In this document: piece by piece, positions 46,377 through 59,900 of the stretch
How positions within the stretch are numbered: position 1 is the stretch's first letter
Layout of the letters: every line of letters starts with the position of its first letter
NCBI GenBank assembly: GCA_950097015.1
Contig: CATNEN010000001.1
Coordinates: 3,564,001-3,628,000 of the forward strand
Source of the DNA: Macrostomum hystrix
Lineage: Eukaryota > Platyhelminthes > Macrostomidae
Length of the DNA: 64,000 nucleotides
Direction of reading: 5' to 3'
Position numbers and translations under genes: made by a program
The notes under the pieces: generated by a model
Seen by the model: the letters and a program-made list of their open reading frames with translations, nothing else
Told to the model about the DNA's origin: nothing
The model's database searches: none

Positions 46377-49300
46377 TTTTTTGCTATACTTAGACCCCTA
46401 TACTTCTCTAGCAATGCTAGAGTCCAAGCTGAAATGAAGAGGTATATGATATTAGAAATATTTAAACGAGACTTTCACTACTAGGCTTTTGTCCAGAACT
46501 GCAAGAATTAAAAGTGAGGCCATGCTTAAGTTAATCTCTCCTTGACCTTGGGGGGAGAGAACAACCGCATTACTGAATTAACTGTTTAAATAAAAAATGA
46601 AAAAGTAATACCCAAACCAGCATTATCCATGATAAGCATATTTACTAAGTTTTCAAGGCAGTCACCCAGTTTTTTTAGAAAACTAAGAAAGCTGCCCTTT
46701 TATTTTTTTCCAGTCAGCTGTACAATTCTGAACAAAAACCAAGTTAGTGGGTGCAGAAATGTTAGAAATGCCCAATTCCTTTAAATCTTACTGTATATAA
46801 AACACTTACTAGCACAGCCCTTCTTTCGAAGAAATTCATTGCCGCTAGTAGGTCCCATCTAAAATTAAGTTTTTTAGAAATATGTAAATCACATGTCTGT
46901 CACATGAACTATTTACCTACTCTTCATTGGCAAAGTATATATTTTTGGAGAGTCTATAGGCATGTCAAGTAATACCATATTATAGGGCCACAAAATGGTC
47001 AAGTTAGAAAATCCAAAACTGTAACATGTCACCATTGCTATTAATAGGAAAAAGCATAAAAAATTCATGAAATACAATTTTGAATTCTTAACTTGAAAAT
47101 TAGTTCTACTTTGAAACTTATTCTTTAGGAATTATTTAGCATGGTCATGGTGAATTTTTCAGTCTTGGAACAGCTATTTAAGTATTCTATAGCTACCAGT
47201 GGGACTGATATATTCGTTTCCTTGAAGGTGCTCTTAACAGGCCCTAGTCAAAACACATGCTGCACACATTTCACAAGCTTTGAGTTTTTTTTACTTTTAA
47301 AGAGGTAATCACAGTTTGATCATGGTTTTCAGTTTTTGCACTAAATATTGATATTAATACATTTTCCTCAAACATTTCCAGCCTGCCTTGCTTGCTGCCT
47401 GACTGTTCGCTTGTCAACATTATGGACTCTAATGGACGACTAGGTCTATGCTGTCAAACTGCCATTGTCTGGTTCTAGGCAAGCCTCAAGTTACTGCAAT
47501 ACTTTTGCTCTCAGAGCTAGCTACTATCAGCCTGCAGCTCGACTCTTTGGACGAGCGTGTGAGTTAATATGTATAAAAATATTGATTGCTTTTGTGAAAG
47601 TTACAGTTCAATGTGAATTCAAATGCAATGGCCCTCATTTTTTATAAACATGTGTTTTGGTCCTATATGGTCCTATTCTATTAATGCTACATGCTAATAC
47701 CAATAATTAAACGAGGACTCGATTCCATATGATTCTCTTCTCAGATTCTCCTCTCTGCATCAGCCATGATGAGACATGCCCGCTATGGTCAGGCATTTTC
47801 CTTATATTTAACACACTGACTTTGACAAATAGAGGCTGTTCCTGTTTCTAACTTTCAATTACATTCAAATTCTGCCGCTTTCCACAGTGCTTTTTTTCAT
47901 CTGCTCTCTCTCCCGATCTCTTCGTCATTCCCCTTTTCTCCTGCGCCAGATGCAGAGTAAGAACGACTGACAGTTGATACTACTCCTCATCTAGTAGTCT
48001 GTGTCGCAACTTTTCTGTATTGGTTTGACTGAAATATTCACTTCCTAGAAGGCACTCTTAACAGGTCATTGTCACAGGCCACAGGGCATGTTACATATTT
48101 CTCCGGGCTGCAGGTGTGGGTGCACTGATTAAGAGTTGGACTATCTAAGATTTGACACCTTGATATGTTGGGTTATCGGTAACATACTGGTAACATTACT
48201 GGTAACATATGGGTTACCAGAAATCTGCCTAACACAGGGGAAATAGGAGAGCGTGCATTTGAATGGGAGAGGGTGGCCTATCCTCTGCATATAGGATAGG
48301 TGACGCTGTGACGATCTATGTGGCTGAGGGGTTGGAGCCCCATTACAATTAATCATCAGAATTCTGAGCACCAAAAATTAGTGAAAATTATCAGCATGAG
48401 CTTGCCGTGACACCCGAGACAGTAATGACCCCTGGAATGGATTTCTAGGCTATGTATGCCACTGTTTAGATCTGCATGAAAAGCTTGTTAAGCAGGCAGC
48501 ATTAATGAGCTATTACTACTATTAATATTGATAGTAATAATTTATAATACCAGCAATTTCCAACTAGTAGATTATTATACAGCAGTAACAAATATGGATT
48601 GATTTTGACATGCCACAAACTCTTACAATACATTATTACAAATAAAAAAATATTAAACCGACACCTAAACTTGACTTACCTGTCAGTTCTTATTTGAGCT
48701 AATAAAAAAGGGTTTCTATTTAACAATTCTAGCTAGTATAGGTTATAGGATATATAATTAGATTTGAAGTTTTGACTCGACGAGCTCTTTACTATTCGAG
48801 TTTTGGTGGGAAGAGGAAAAACAGTTCGTTCCCCTTTGTCCCCCGCTCAAATAGGGATGTATGGCACCATCGTCTAGTTCGTTCCCAAGTTCGCGTAAAC
48901 AACCCCTCCCAGCCAACCACGCTTCATCATGGGGTTCCCACGCTTCACGTTCCCACAGGGAGCTCATGAGCTGCACTCGTCTAGCCGGACTCATGGCACG
49001 GTGAGGTGACCTGGGCTAGCCGTCTAATTTTTACCATGAGCTGGGGCCGGCTAGTCCACGGCCGTTAGGTGGGGGTACGGGGGGTTTTGGCGAAGAGTTT
49101 TTCTCTCCCAGGGTGAACTGCCCTGCGCACATTGGGCCAGCCAGTCAGTCCTCTGCAGTAATAAGCCCTCTCCTCTCTTCTCTCCCCCAAGCTATCGATT
49201 TTCCTCGGGTGGGGGCAGGCAGGCAAGTCCATATTAGTCCCTCTAATATGGCCAGCCCTCCAGCCCCGGCATCTGCTTGCCTCTGTTGCAGTTGCAGTTA

Positions 49301-50067
49301 GTGCGCTCTTCATTGCCAGGTAAAGAATTTTCTGATTCTTGCTACGTTGCTAGTGTTTTTAACCGTGCATTCTACTCAACTATCAAGCTGAGAATGCTTG
49401 CTCATTTCTAAGCCACTTTGTCTTCGAGCAGAGTGGGCTAAATTTGTGCGAAGTGAGTTCTGAGCAGAATTACTTGACATCAGTTTTAGCTATTCGATGC
49501 TATGATAAAGGCAGTTTTGAATCGGCTGTTGATATCTTGCTAAACATTTGCTAAGGACTATTAGAAACTAGCAGTTAAGTACAAATATATTTTGTAGGCC
49601 GCCAATATAAGCTGCACTGTTTTACATCCAGTGTCAGTCTATGGCCGCGGGCTAGCCGGCCTCAGCTCATGCGTTTATCGTGCGCCTAGCCAGGGTGCCC
49701 TCATGGAGTCATGGTGAGGTGAGCTGGGCTAGCCGATCGCAGCTCATGGGCCCAGCCAGGGTGCGCTCCTGGTGAGGTGAGCCAGCAGACAACGAATGCA
49801 GATCTATCGACGCAATCAGCGACATCCGACGCGCCATTTATTGGCCTACCAGACGACATCAGTCTCATCTCTCTAAATATAGCGGTTCTCAAATGGGGTC
49901 CCCTCAAAGTCGGTACACCCCTGCCTGGCAAGACAAGGCAATCAGACAAATTTGATTGATGGGGGTACCACTGACAAAAGTGATTTCGTGATGCCCCATA
50001 ATTTTGATGGATTTCGATGGGATTTGATGTCCCGTAGTCTGGGATAGATGTAGAAGAGATCCCTGTC

Positions 50068-51224
50068 GGGCAATCATGAACTTTCCCGCGTTTAATTATT
50101 TTTTTATCTTTTTCGTAACCTTTATGTGCGGGGTGATGAAAATTAGTATTATTAAAGTTCAGGGGCATAAAAAACACTAGGTACCACGATTATTAGTTAA
50201 TAAAGAGTCACAGTCAGCAGGGGTAGTAGTGGCAGATCCAGAATAGGATGTGTCCGAACTGCAGATTCGGGAACGTCCGGCGCCACATAAACTCCTGGAG
50301 ATATGTCTCGAACAGACCATCGGAGGTGCCATGCATCGCTCGGAACTTCGCCTTGCAGTTCCCCCACATGCCCTCGACGGTGTTTGTGTGGGCATCCTGA
50401 TTGGCAGGGTCGCGGAAGTGGAGCGAGTGGTTGACGGTAATGTGGTTCTGTAGGGTATTGTACGCGGCCCACTGGTCCGTCACGATCCGTGTCCCTGGGA
50501 GCACATGCTGATTGATCACCGGTACCAGGGACGCAGCAGATCGGCTCTGCACAGGTACCAGCATGCAGCGGTTGCTGCCCCGCTCCACCATGCCCAGCAC
50601 CCAGTGGCCTTCTCGGTTCTGGCCCTGGTGGTACTTCCTGTGCATGAATTTGGACTCGTCGATTTCCACGTCCACACCAGGTCCACCAAGCTGGGTTGGG
50701 TGATCGACTAGGTACTGCACACAGATGTCGCGCAAGAAGTTAAACCAGTCTATCACCGTGTGCTCGCTGACGCATGTCTCATGGGCCACGTGAGACATCT
50801 TCATGCCCAGAAATAGACAATGTCAATGAGCTGAACCAGGCTAAGGTGGCTGCCCTCAAAAAAACTGCCCTGCCGTATAGAACAATGGCATCGGCATGTT
50901 TTGCAGGACCAGCACACGCCGTCAGCATAGTCGCGGCCGGCCCGACATTGAAAGGACATTGCGGTGGCACAGTTTGGGCAGTCGATGCTGTTCCGCAGAA
51001 GTCCGTGCCGTGCCAGCCACTGGACTGCTGTGTCATCCGTCAGCAGGGCCAGCTCACGGTAGTTGAGGTCCAACTCGGTCAGCTCAATGGCAGGAAGAAC
51101 ATCGGCTGGCTCGACTATAGTTGTTGGTGCGGCAGGTCTTCCGGCCATGTCTTCAATGTCTTCAAAGCTGGAAATTTACGAACAAGATAAAAATAATTAA
51201 ACGTGGGAAAGTTCATGATCGCCC
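50068..51224 (-). mobile_element. Merlin/IS1595-like transposon (unit 2)
   Basis: Exact counterpart of 42949-44105 at the 7,119-bp offset, with the same inverted ends and flanks. It was copied with the tandem unit, not inserted independently. Confidence 0.85.
50214..51148 (-). pseudogene. IS1595/ISXO2-like DDE transposase, frameshifted (unit 2)
   Basis: The same two overlapping frames as in unit 1 (51148-50801 and 50804-50214), with the same ATGA overlap and catalytic residues. No independent change was seen between the two copies. Confidence 0.8.
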
Positions 51225-53218
51225 CCGTCGAAAACAGGGGTCTAAAAGACAGCCTGCGGCCTCAGAATGTCAACAGTGTATGGCCCCTGTGTATTTCGTC
51301 AAATTTTCTAGGTGACTTTCCAGGTTAATAAATTCGAGTAGAAATAATTTGAAATCATGAAACCAACTCAGTCGTGTAGGAAATCATTTCTAGATTGATT
51401 TTCAATTGAATCCGACTCGATAAATTGTGCTCAAATCTCTTGGGACACCGACAACAGCCGTATACTATTTACTGTAGTACGAATGGATACCGTTTAAAAT
51501 AAGAATATATATGTGCAATGGTACAACAATTGTTATACATGTATCATGTTTAAATTTTTGTCAAGGTTATATCTACTGATTTTGCTTAGCTAAATTTTTT
51601 AGGCCTTGGCCTTAAAACACTTGGCCTTTAACTGCATGCGTTTCCCACCACACAGACTTGAAATGGGTGGGTGTTTGCAAGCGCTGACCTGCACTCATGA
51701 GAGAAGATTCCTAGGGCGGGCGACGGAGTCGACTTAAATGACCGCTTAGCTACACGCAAGATTTCGCAGAGAGAGAGAGGAGATGAAGGGAGGTTCAGCG
51801 GATGCAGGGAGTGGTCGTATCGGTCACAGGCTGGCCAGTCCCACTCGTCCCATAGGCCACAGGCATGACTGCCGTGCCTACCCCAAGCAATGCTCGAAAC
51901 CGGCTAAAAGTCTAAAGTGAGGGGTCGGACTATCCGTAATCAGACAGGACAGGGCTAGAGAGCCTACTGTCGTCAGTAGCATGTAAGTAACTGACTCCTA
52001 ACCTTGGTAGCGGTGGTCGAAACGGCCCAGGCTCTTGTCACAGAAATGCGGAAAGGCTATTGGCAAAGCGGAAATTGATCTCAGGTAGCGCCACCACCCA
52101 ATGCGCCTACGTTGCCACCGCAGACATTTGGGAACTTGGGTCCCCGGAGTACACAGCTCCTAGTTTATCACACAGATCTAGACAAGCCGAAAAAATAGGG
52201 CATTCTGCAACTTCCGTTTTAGACTGGGGTGAGAGCCCCAGAATGGATCGAGACACGCCTCAAAAGGGGATTCCTGAATTCGCGCTACAGAGGTCTAGAA
52301 AGGTGGTACTAAGAACTCGAATGAAAATCCATAGCCGGAATCCTACTCATGAAACATCAGACACATTCTTACATTAGACTGCAGCCTACTCATGAAGTAA
52401 CTAACAAGTCCGAATCTGTGCGAGTCGAGGAAATCAGAGGCTGGAGAGATTAAGCAGAACACTGGCCGAGTGGTTATGCAAGCGATGATTATTAGATCAC
52501 GCCTCTCGCTCCCATGGCCGCGGTTACGAGAGGCGGGGAATAGAAGGAGAATTCAATTGGCAAAGGAGTTTGACGCGCACACTGGAATCCGCCAGTGAGT
52601 GAGGAAAGCCGGCCAAGGAATTCCCCGCCCCTAGGCAGCAATGCACACGCTACATTCCGCATTTTACTTGCAAATCCCTAGCTCCTTATTACTCTTATGC
52701 GCGCTTACAGTTGTCCTCCTGCCGCAGCCTTCGGCTCGGCATCACCAGAGCCCGCCCCCTAGGCGATTAGCCGCTCATGATCGAGGGCTGTCTAGCGATA
52801 AAATAAAGGCGAAAGAGAGGCATAGTAAGAGGATTAAGTTGGTTTTAAACGTAGCCCAATAAGTTAAAAGTGCTGTGAATTAATAGTTTATTAGGCTGAA
52901 GCAATTCCCTAGCTCCCCTCCCACTATATGCCGCCTGACTAAGAGTAAATTGTCCCTTGAGAGTGACAATAACCGCTTCGCGGATTACTTATCTGGATCT
53001 CGCTTGGCCGCGTGCTGCAGTCCCGTTGTTCTCGGGGAGAAAGGATGGGGCAAAAACAGCAAGGCAGAGAAGGGAAAACTTCTGCGAGTTGGCAGGGGCC
53101 AACACACTGGGAGCTTAGTGGCTCAATTTAGTGCTCACCTAAAGAGGTGGCTTGCGCTTAGGGGAATGGAGACAGCCAATGGGCCTGTGCTAGCTACGCG
53201 GAGCTCAAGGCTCAAGGG

Positions 53219-53495
53219 TCATAAAGTGTCAATACTATTGATATTTGAAGTAATATTGTTGAGACTGGTAATATCATTGACATTGCTTTGTGATGCTTCT
53301 GCACTTTGACTACATTCTTCATTGAGGCTTATCTCAGCCTCAGCAGCATTGTCATTCTGCTGCGTAGCCACTATTGCAGAATCATTCCCATTTGCACTAG
53401 TACCTTGCATGCCAACAAGCAATGCTTGACTTTGGTTTGCCAGAGTACCTTATGTGCTAATTGTAGGTGCTACATTACTCTCATTCCATTCTGAA
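53219..53495 (-). pseudogene. Truncated copy of the 38-kb gene (unit 2 end)
   Basis: Identical to 46100-46376, and broken at the same A-to-T-run junction before the third copy begins. Confidence 0.85.
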
Positions 53496-56387
53496 TTTTT
53501 TGCTATACTTAGACCCCTATACTTCTCTAGCAATGCTAGAGTCCAAGCTGAAATGAAGAGGTATATGATATTAGAAATATTTAAACGAGACTTTCACTAC
53601 TAGGCTTTTGTCCAGAACTGCAAGAATTAAAAGTGAGGCCATGCTTAAGTTAATCTCTCCTTGACCTTGTGGGGAGAGAACAACCGCATTACTGAATTAA
53701 CTGTTTAAATAAAAAATGAAAAAGTAATACCCAAACCAGCATTATCCATGATAAGCATATTTACTAAGTTTTCAAGGCAGTCACCCAGTTTTTTTAGAAA
53801 ACTAAGAAAGCTGCCCTTTTATTTTTTTCCAGTCAGCTGTACAATTCTGAACAAAAACCAAGTTAGTGGGTGCAGAAATGTTAGAAATGCCCAATTCCTT
53901 TAAATCTTACTGTATATAAAACACTTACTAGCACAGCCCTTCTTTCGAAGAAATTAATTGCCGCTAGTAGGTCCCATCTGAAATTAAGTTTTTTAGCAAT
54001 TTGCAATCACATGTCTGTCACAAATAACATGAACTATTTACCTACTCTTCAATGGCAAAGTATATATTTTTGGAGAGTCTATAGGCATTTCAAGTAATAC
54101 CATATTATAGGGCCACAAAATGGTCAAGTTAGAAAATCCAAAACTGTAACATGTCACCATTGCTATTAACAGGAAAAAAGCATAAAAAATTATGAAATAC
54201 AATTTTGAATTCTTAACTTGAAAATTACTTCTAATTTGAAACTTATTCTTCAGGAATTATTTAGCATGGTCATGGTGAATTTTTTGGTCTTGGAATAGCT
54301 ATTTAAGTATTCTTTAGCTACCAGTGGGACTGATATATTCATTTCCTTGAAGGTACTCTTAACAGGCCATAGTCACAACACATGCTGCACATTACTCTAG
54401 ACTACAGTTCAGGGAGTATTTGGTTTTAAGAGTTAAAATCATAATGTATATAAATAGCCAAGTTTAAAATACTTACATATAGAAAGTGGTAGGGAATATT
54501 GTTAGGAAATTGATTTTTGACCTAATAGCCAACACATTTCAAAAGCTTTGAGTTTTTTTAACTTCTTAAGAGTTAATCACAGTTTTTTCAAGGTTTTCAG
54601 TTTTTGCACTAAATATTGATATTAATACATTTTCCACAAACATTTCCAGCCCGCCTTGCTTGCTGCCTGGCTGTTCGCTTGTCAACAGTATGGACTCTAA
54701 TGGACGACTAGGTCTATGCTGTCAAACTGCCATTGTCTGGTTCTAGGCCTCAAGCCTCAAGTGACTGCAATACTTTTGCGCTCAAAGCTTGCTACTCTCA
54801 GCCTACAGCTCGACTCTTTGGACGAGCATGTGAGTTAATATCTATAAAAATATTGATTGCTTTTGTGAAAGTTACAGTTCAATGTGAATTCAAATGCAAT
54901 GGCCCTCATTTTTTATAAACAGGTGTTTTGGCCCATATGGTCCCATTCTATTAATGCTACATGCTAATACCAATAATTAAACGAGGACTCGATTCCATAT
55001 GATTCTCAGATTCTCCTCTCTGCATCAGCCTCGAGGAGACATGCCCGCTATGGTCAGGCATTTTCCTTATATTTAACACAGTGACTTTGACAAATAGAGG
55101 CTGTTCCTATTTCTAACTTTCAATTACATTCAAATTCTGCCGCTTTCCACAGTGCTTTTTCATCTGCTCTCTCTCCCGATCTCTTCGTCATTCCCCTTTT
55201 CTCCTGCGCCGGATGCAGAGTAAAAACGACTGACAGTTGATACTACTCGTCATCTAGTAGTCTGTGTTGCAACTTTTCTGTATTGGTTTGACTGAAATAT
55301 TCACTTCCTTGAAGGCACTCTTAGCAGGTCATAGTCACAGGCCACAGTGCATGTTACATATTTCTCCGGGCTGCAGGTGTGGGTGCACTGATTAAGAGTT
55401 AGACTATCTAAGATTTGACACCTTGATTTGAATGGCGTAGGCGAGGGGGTCATACTAGCTACTAGTAGCCGAACACTAGTAGTATGGGTTACCAGAAATC
55501 TGCCTAACACAGGGGAAATAAGAGAGCCTGCATTTGAATGGGAGAGGATGGCCTATCCTCTGCATATAGAATTGGTGACGCTGTGACGATCTATGTGGCT
55601 GAGGGGTTGGAGTCCCATCAGAATTATGAGCACCAAAAATTAGCGACAATTATCAGCATGAGCTTGCCGTGACACCCGAGACATTAATGACCCCTGGAAT
55701 GGATTTCTAGGCTATGTATGCCACTATTTAGATCTGCATGAAAAGCTTATTTAGCAGGCAGCATTAATGAGCTATTACTACTATTAATATTGATAGTAAT
55801 ATTTATAATACCAGCAATTTCCAATTATGTAGATTATTATACAGCAGTAACAACTATGGATTGATTTTGACATGCCAGAAACTCTCACAATACCTTATTG
55901 CAAATAGGAAAATATTAAACCGACATCGGCACCTAAACCTGACTTACCTTTCAGTTCTTAGTTACACTAGCTAATTAAAAAAGGTTTCTATTCAACAATT
56001 CTAGCTAGCAATGGGATATAGAATTAGATTCCAAGTTTTTACTCGACGAGCTCTTTACTATTCGAGTTTTGGTGGGAAGAGAAAAATCGGTTCGTTCCCC
56101 TTTGTCCCCCGCTCAAAAAGGGAAAATGGCACCACCGTCTGGTTCGTTCCCAAGTTCGCGTAAACAACCCCTCACAGCCAACCACGCTTCATCATGGGCG
56201 TTCCCAAGTTCGCGTAAATAACCCCTTCCAGCCAACCACGCTTCATCATGGGGTTTGTAGTTGAGGATGCGTACAGGGAGCTCATGAGCTGCATTCGTCT
56301 AGCCGGACTCATGGCACGGTGAGGTGACCTGGGCTAGCCGTCTAATTTTTACCGTGAGCTGGGGCCGGCTAGTCCACGGCCGTTAGG
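53496..56387. repeat. Diverged partial third copy of the tandem unit (part A only)
   Basis: Matches 39258-41950 with scattered substitutions and indels, including about 130 extra bases at about 54395-54530. It departs from the unit sequence after GGCCGTTAGGT. It lacks part B, so there is no Merlin element or GC-rich island here. The divergence shows part A was duplicated earlier than units 1 and 2. Confidence 0.85.
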
Positions 56388-56601
56388 TTACGCGTTGGAA
56401 TGGAAGCTTACGCGTCCACCTTACTTTACTGTGTATTCCGTTATAATTAAGCTGCACAAAACAGGCAGAGAAATTATTAGGTACGGCTACAAATCACAGA
56501 TACGACTTTAGATATTCGTAGGAATTCATTCATTAACTGCATGTATATTCTCTGGCATAACAATTGTTGTGGGTTTCGTTACGATAATTCCGTAAATAGT
56601 T

Positions 56602-56701
56602 TTCTAGAACTTTCTACCACTTGTTATAACACTCTGTTGTTTCCAGAATCTTCTCTGCGCCTCCCCCAGCGGGCTATCTATGAGAACTTTCTAGAAAGTT
56701 C
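56602..56701 (+). promoter_or_regulatory. Cluster of three heat-shock elements (HSEs) in the 5' LTR
   Basis: HSF binds alternating GAA and TTC triplets separated by two bases. Three such arrays are present: TTC-GAA-TTC at 56602-56614, TTC-GAA-TTC at 56641-56653, and a perfect four-unit GAA-TTC-GAA-TTC at 56684-56701, every gap exactly two bases. The last ends 19 bp before the TATA box. The 3' LTR has the same arrays at 61336-61348, 61375-61387 and 61418-61435. Confidence 0.85.
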
Positions 56702-56720
56702 TCCCACTCGCTCCCCAGGC

Positions 56721-56728
56721 TATAAATA
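56721..56728 (+). promoter_or_regulatory. TATA box of the 5' LTR promoter
   Basis: TATAAATA, 8 bases, placed 20 bp downstream of the third heat-shock element. The arrangement resembles that of animal hsp70 promoters. The counterpart in the 3' LTR is at 61455. Confidence 0.8.
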
Positions 56729-56907
56729 GAAACCCCCGCGCGGTGCACACACTCAAGACGCTTCCCAGTATTTAATAATACTGCTGTTACAAATATACGC
56801 TTATCCAGTCGACTGCCGAGTGCTCCTTTCGGCGCTATACTTACATTTACCAACACTACAATCGGAATCTCTGTATTCGTTACTTCAAGAATACAACAGG
56901 GATTTTC

Positions 56908-56925
56908 TGGCGTCGCAAGCAGGAT
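56908..56925 (+). other. Candidate primer-binding site
   Basis: TGGCGTCGCAAGCAGGAT begins nine bases after the 5' LTR. TGG is what the CCA end of a tRNA primer requires. I cannot assign the tRNA species by eye. Confidence 0.5.
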
Positions 56926-56997
56926 CTTGATCAACTTCGAGGACGTCTAATCTACAACGACTGTCACTATTGACCGAAGGATCAAGCTACTACAATC

Positions 56998-59900
56998 ATG
57001 CCCGAAACGATGCAAGACGAGGACATAATCAGCCTCCTACGGCAGCAGATGGAAGAAGAGCGCCAACAGCGGAACGCTGACCGGCAGATGATGCTCGACC
57101 TCATTCGGTCTCTAAAGCCTGCAGCGGACCAGTCCCAGGCTGCAGCTTTGCCGACGCATGTGACGACGTCGACTCCGAGTTTCTCGCCATTCGACGCCAC
57201 GTCCGAGCTCTGGCCCGACTACTTGGCCAGATTCTGCACCTTCACGGGCGCGAACTCCATACCCGACGACAAGAAGGCTCAGGTGTTCCTGACGAACCAG
57301 TCTCCGTCTGTCTACAAGCTTCTCTCAAACTTGGCAGCGCAGCAGACGCCGCGGAAGGAGATCAACACGCTCACTATGGACGAGATTGAGAAGTTCATGG
57401 AAGAACAGTATGACACCAAGCGCTTCATCGTGCGGGAGCGTTTCCGGTTCTGGAGCGACATGCGGCGGAAACCGGGTGAGACGATCCAGGAAATGGCTGC
57501 GAGAATCCGCCAGGATGCAACCACCTGCGATTTCTCTTCCATCAAAGATCCACTGGACGAGGCGCTGCGCACGCGTTTCATCTGCTCAGTGAGGAACGAA
57601 GCAGTACTCAAAGCTTTGTTCAAATTAAAGGTGGAAGAGCTCACGTTCGCCCGGGCTGTCGAGATCGCCATCGAGACAGAGGAAGCCGCCCGAGTCGCCA
57701 AGGAGACGGTTTACGGCGACAAATCCAGCCCCGTAAACAAGGTTAAGCAGAAGGTTCGGCGACCCGGAGCCACTTCGGCGAAATTTACGACAGATTCTAC
57801 TGCTTCCAGGTCTACTACTGACTCTGCGTCTGGTTCGTGCTACCGCTGCGGAGCGAAGAACCATCGGGCAAACGATTGCCGATTCAAAGACGCGACCTGC
57901 CGGCACTGCAAAAAGGTGGGTCACCTAGAATCTGTCTGCCGTTCCAAGGCCAAAGGATCTGCCCCTGCGGCGAACTTCAAGAAGCCAGTGAAACAGGTCG
58001 AGGAGCATGTGCTTGTACATGCTGTAGCCCGAACCGAGGACGACCTGCCTAAGCTGGAAGTGTCGATCCACATCCAAGGCAAGGCTCTCGCCATCGAGGT
58101 CGACACTGCGACAAACGGCAACTTCATCACAGAGTCATTCTGGAAGAAGCTGGGGACGCCGCCGCTCGAAGTAGCGATGTCACGCTACGAGTCCGCCAGC
58201 CGACACGACTTACCTGTACTAGGTACCTTCGTCGGGAAAACGACATTGCCTGGCTCAGCTCATGAGCACGACATCCAGTACATCGTCACACAGGTGCCCG
58301 GCTTGAATCTACTCGGCCGGACCGCCACGAAGCTGTTGGGAATCTCCGTCGACAAACTGCTCGGCGCTGCCAGCGCCATTCAAGAAGTCAACGCAGTGTT
58401 TGACCACCTGTCGCCGGACGAGGCTCTTCAAAAGGCCTGCCGAAATCTTTGCGACGAATTCCCGGACCTGTGGAAGGACGAGCTGGGCTGCCTCAAGGAC
58501 TTCAAGCTCGAGTTGCAGTTTAACCCGGATGCAAAGCCGGTGTTCCGGAAGGCTAGGCCTGTCCCCTTCGCCATCCGCGAGGAGCTCGAGCGCGCCTACG
58601 ACGAGGGCATCAGGAGAGGCATCTGGGAGCCTACTGACTTCAATGACTACGGGACGCCCGTGGTCCCCGTGCGAAAGCCCTCGACCGGCTCAGAACAGCC
58701 GAAACTGCGAGTCTGCGGAGACTACTCGTGCACTATCAACCCGCAGCTGGAAGACAACCGTCACCCGCTGCCCCTCCCAGAGGAACTGCTACAGAAGCTG
58801 GGAGGCAGCTACTGCTTCTCAAAGGTAGATCTGGCCGACGCCTACAACCAGATCGAGTTGGGACCGATGAGTCAGAGGCGCCTGGCACTGAGCACCCACC
58901 GGGGTGTGCTTCTTCAGAAGCGGCTCGCTTTCGGCCCGAAGTCTGCAGTGGGTGAGTTCCAGTTCATCATGGAAATGGTAGCCGGTGATCTGCCCGGAGT
59001 CGTTTTCTACTTGGACGACTACCTGGTCGGCGGCGCGACCGCTGATGAGCATCTCGCAAACCTACGCCGGCTTTTCCAACGCCTTTCTGACAAGGGACTT
59101 CGCTGCCGACGGGAGAAGTGCAAATTCGCCATGCCCAGCATCGAGTACCTTGGCTATGTACTGTCAAAAGAAGGCATCGCCAAGGGAACCAAGGTGGACG
59201 CTGTCCGCGAAATGCCTCCACCAAAGGACGTGTCCAGCCTCCGGTCATTCCTCGGCTCGGTCCAGTTCTACGCGAAGTTTCTGCCGCCAAGCATGGCCAC
59301 GATCTCCGAGCCGCTGTACCGGCTCACCAGGAGGGACACACCGTGGACCTGGAAAGACGCAGAGCAGCGGGCCTTCGACCAGATCAAGGAGGAGCTCTCG
59401 TCGGACAACGTGCTGGTCCACTACAATGCCGACCTCCCTCTCGGGCTCTCCTGCGACGCATCCAACGTCGGGATCGGCGCCGTCCTGTTCCACCGCTACC
59501 CGGATGGTAGCGAGCGGCCGATCGCCAACGCTTCAAAGTCTCTGACGGATGCTCAGCGCCGCTATCCTCAGATTCAGAAGGAAGCCCTTTCAATCATCTT
59601 CGGCCTAAAGAAGTTTTTCCAATACTTGTTCAACCGCAAGTTCATCCTGGTCACGGACCATAAGCCGTTGATTTCGCTATTTGGGCCCGAAAAGGAGACA
59701 CCGGTGATGGCAGCAAACCGACTGGCTCGTTGGGCGAACCTGCTCCACAATTTCACCTACGAAATCGAGTACCGCCAGACGAAGAGTCACGGAAATGCGG
59801 ACGCCTTAAGTCGCCTGCCAGTCGGAGACGACCCAGACTTCGACGGGGAGGAGAGCACAGCCGACTTCGACATGGTCTGTGCGATCAAGGTCCTGAGCCT

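Larger units (their letters stand above)
46377..53495. repeat. 7,119-bp tandem unit 2
   Basis: Apparently identical to unit 1 by reading, except two bases at the left edge, where it agrees with the third copy. It carries the same R1 repeat (49781-51548), Merlin element, GC-rich island (51549-53218) and gene fragment (53219-53495). Such identity means either a very recent unequal exchange or an assembly duplication. Confidence 0.9.
56565..56898 (+). repeat. 5' LTR of the gypsy element
   Basis: 334 bp, TGTTGTGGG...AATACAACA. It contains three heat-shock elements, a TATAAATA box (56721-56728), and an expected transcription start about 25-30 bp further (near the CACACTCAAGAC region). No obvious AATAAA is seen. 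Confidence 0.95.
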
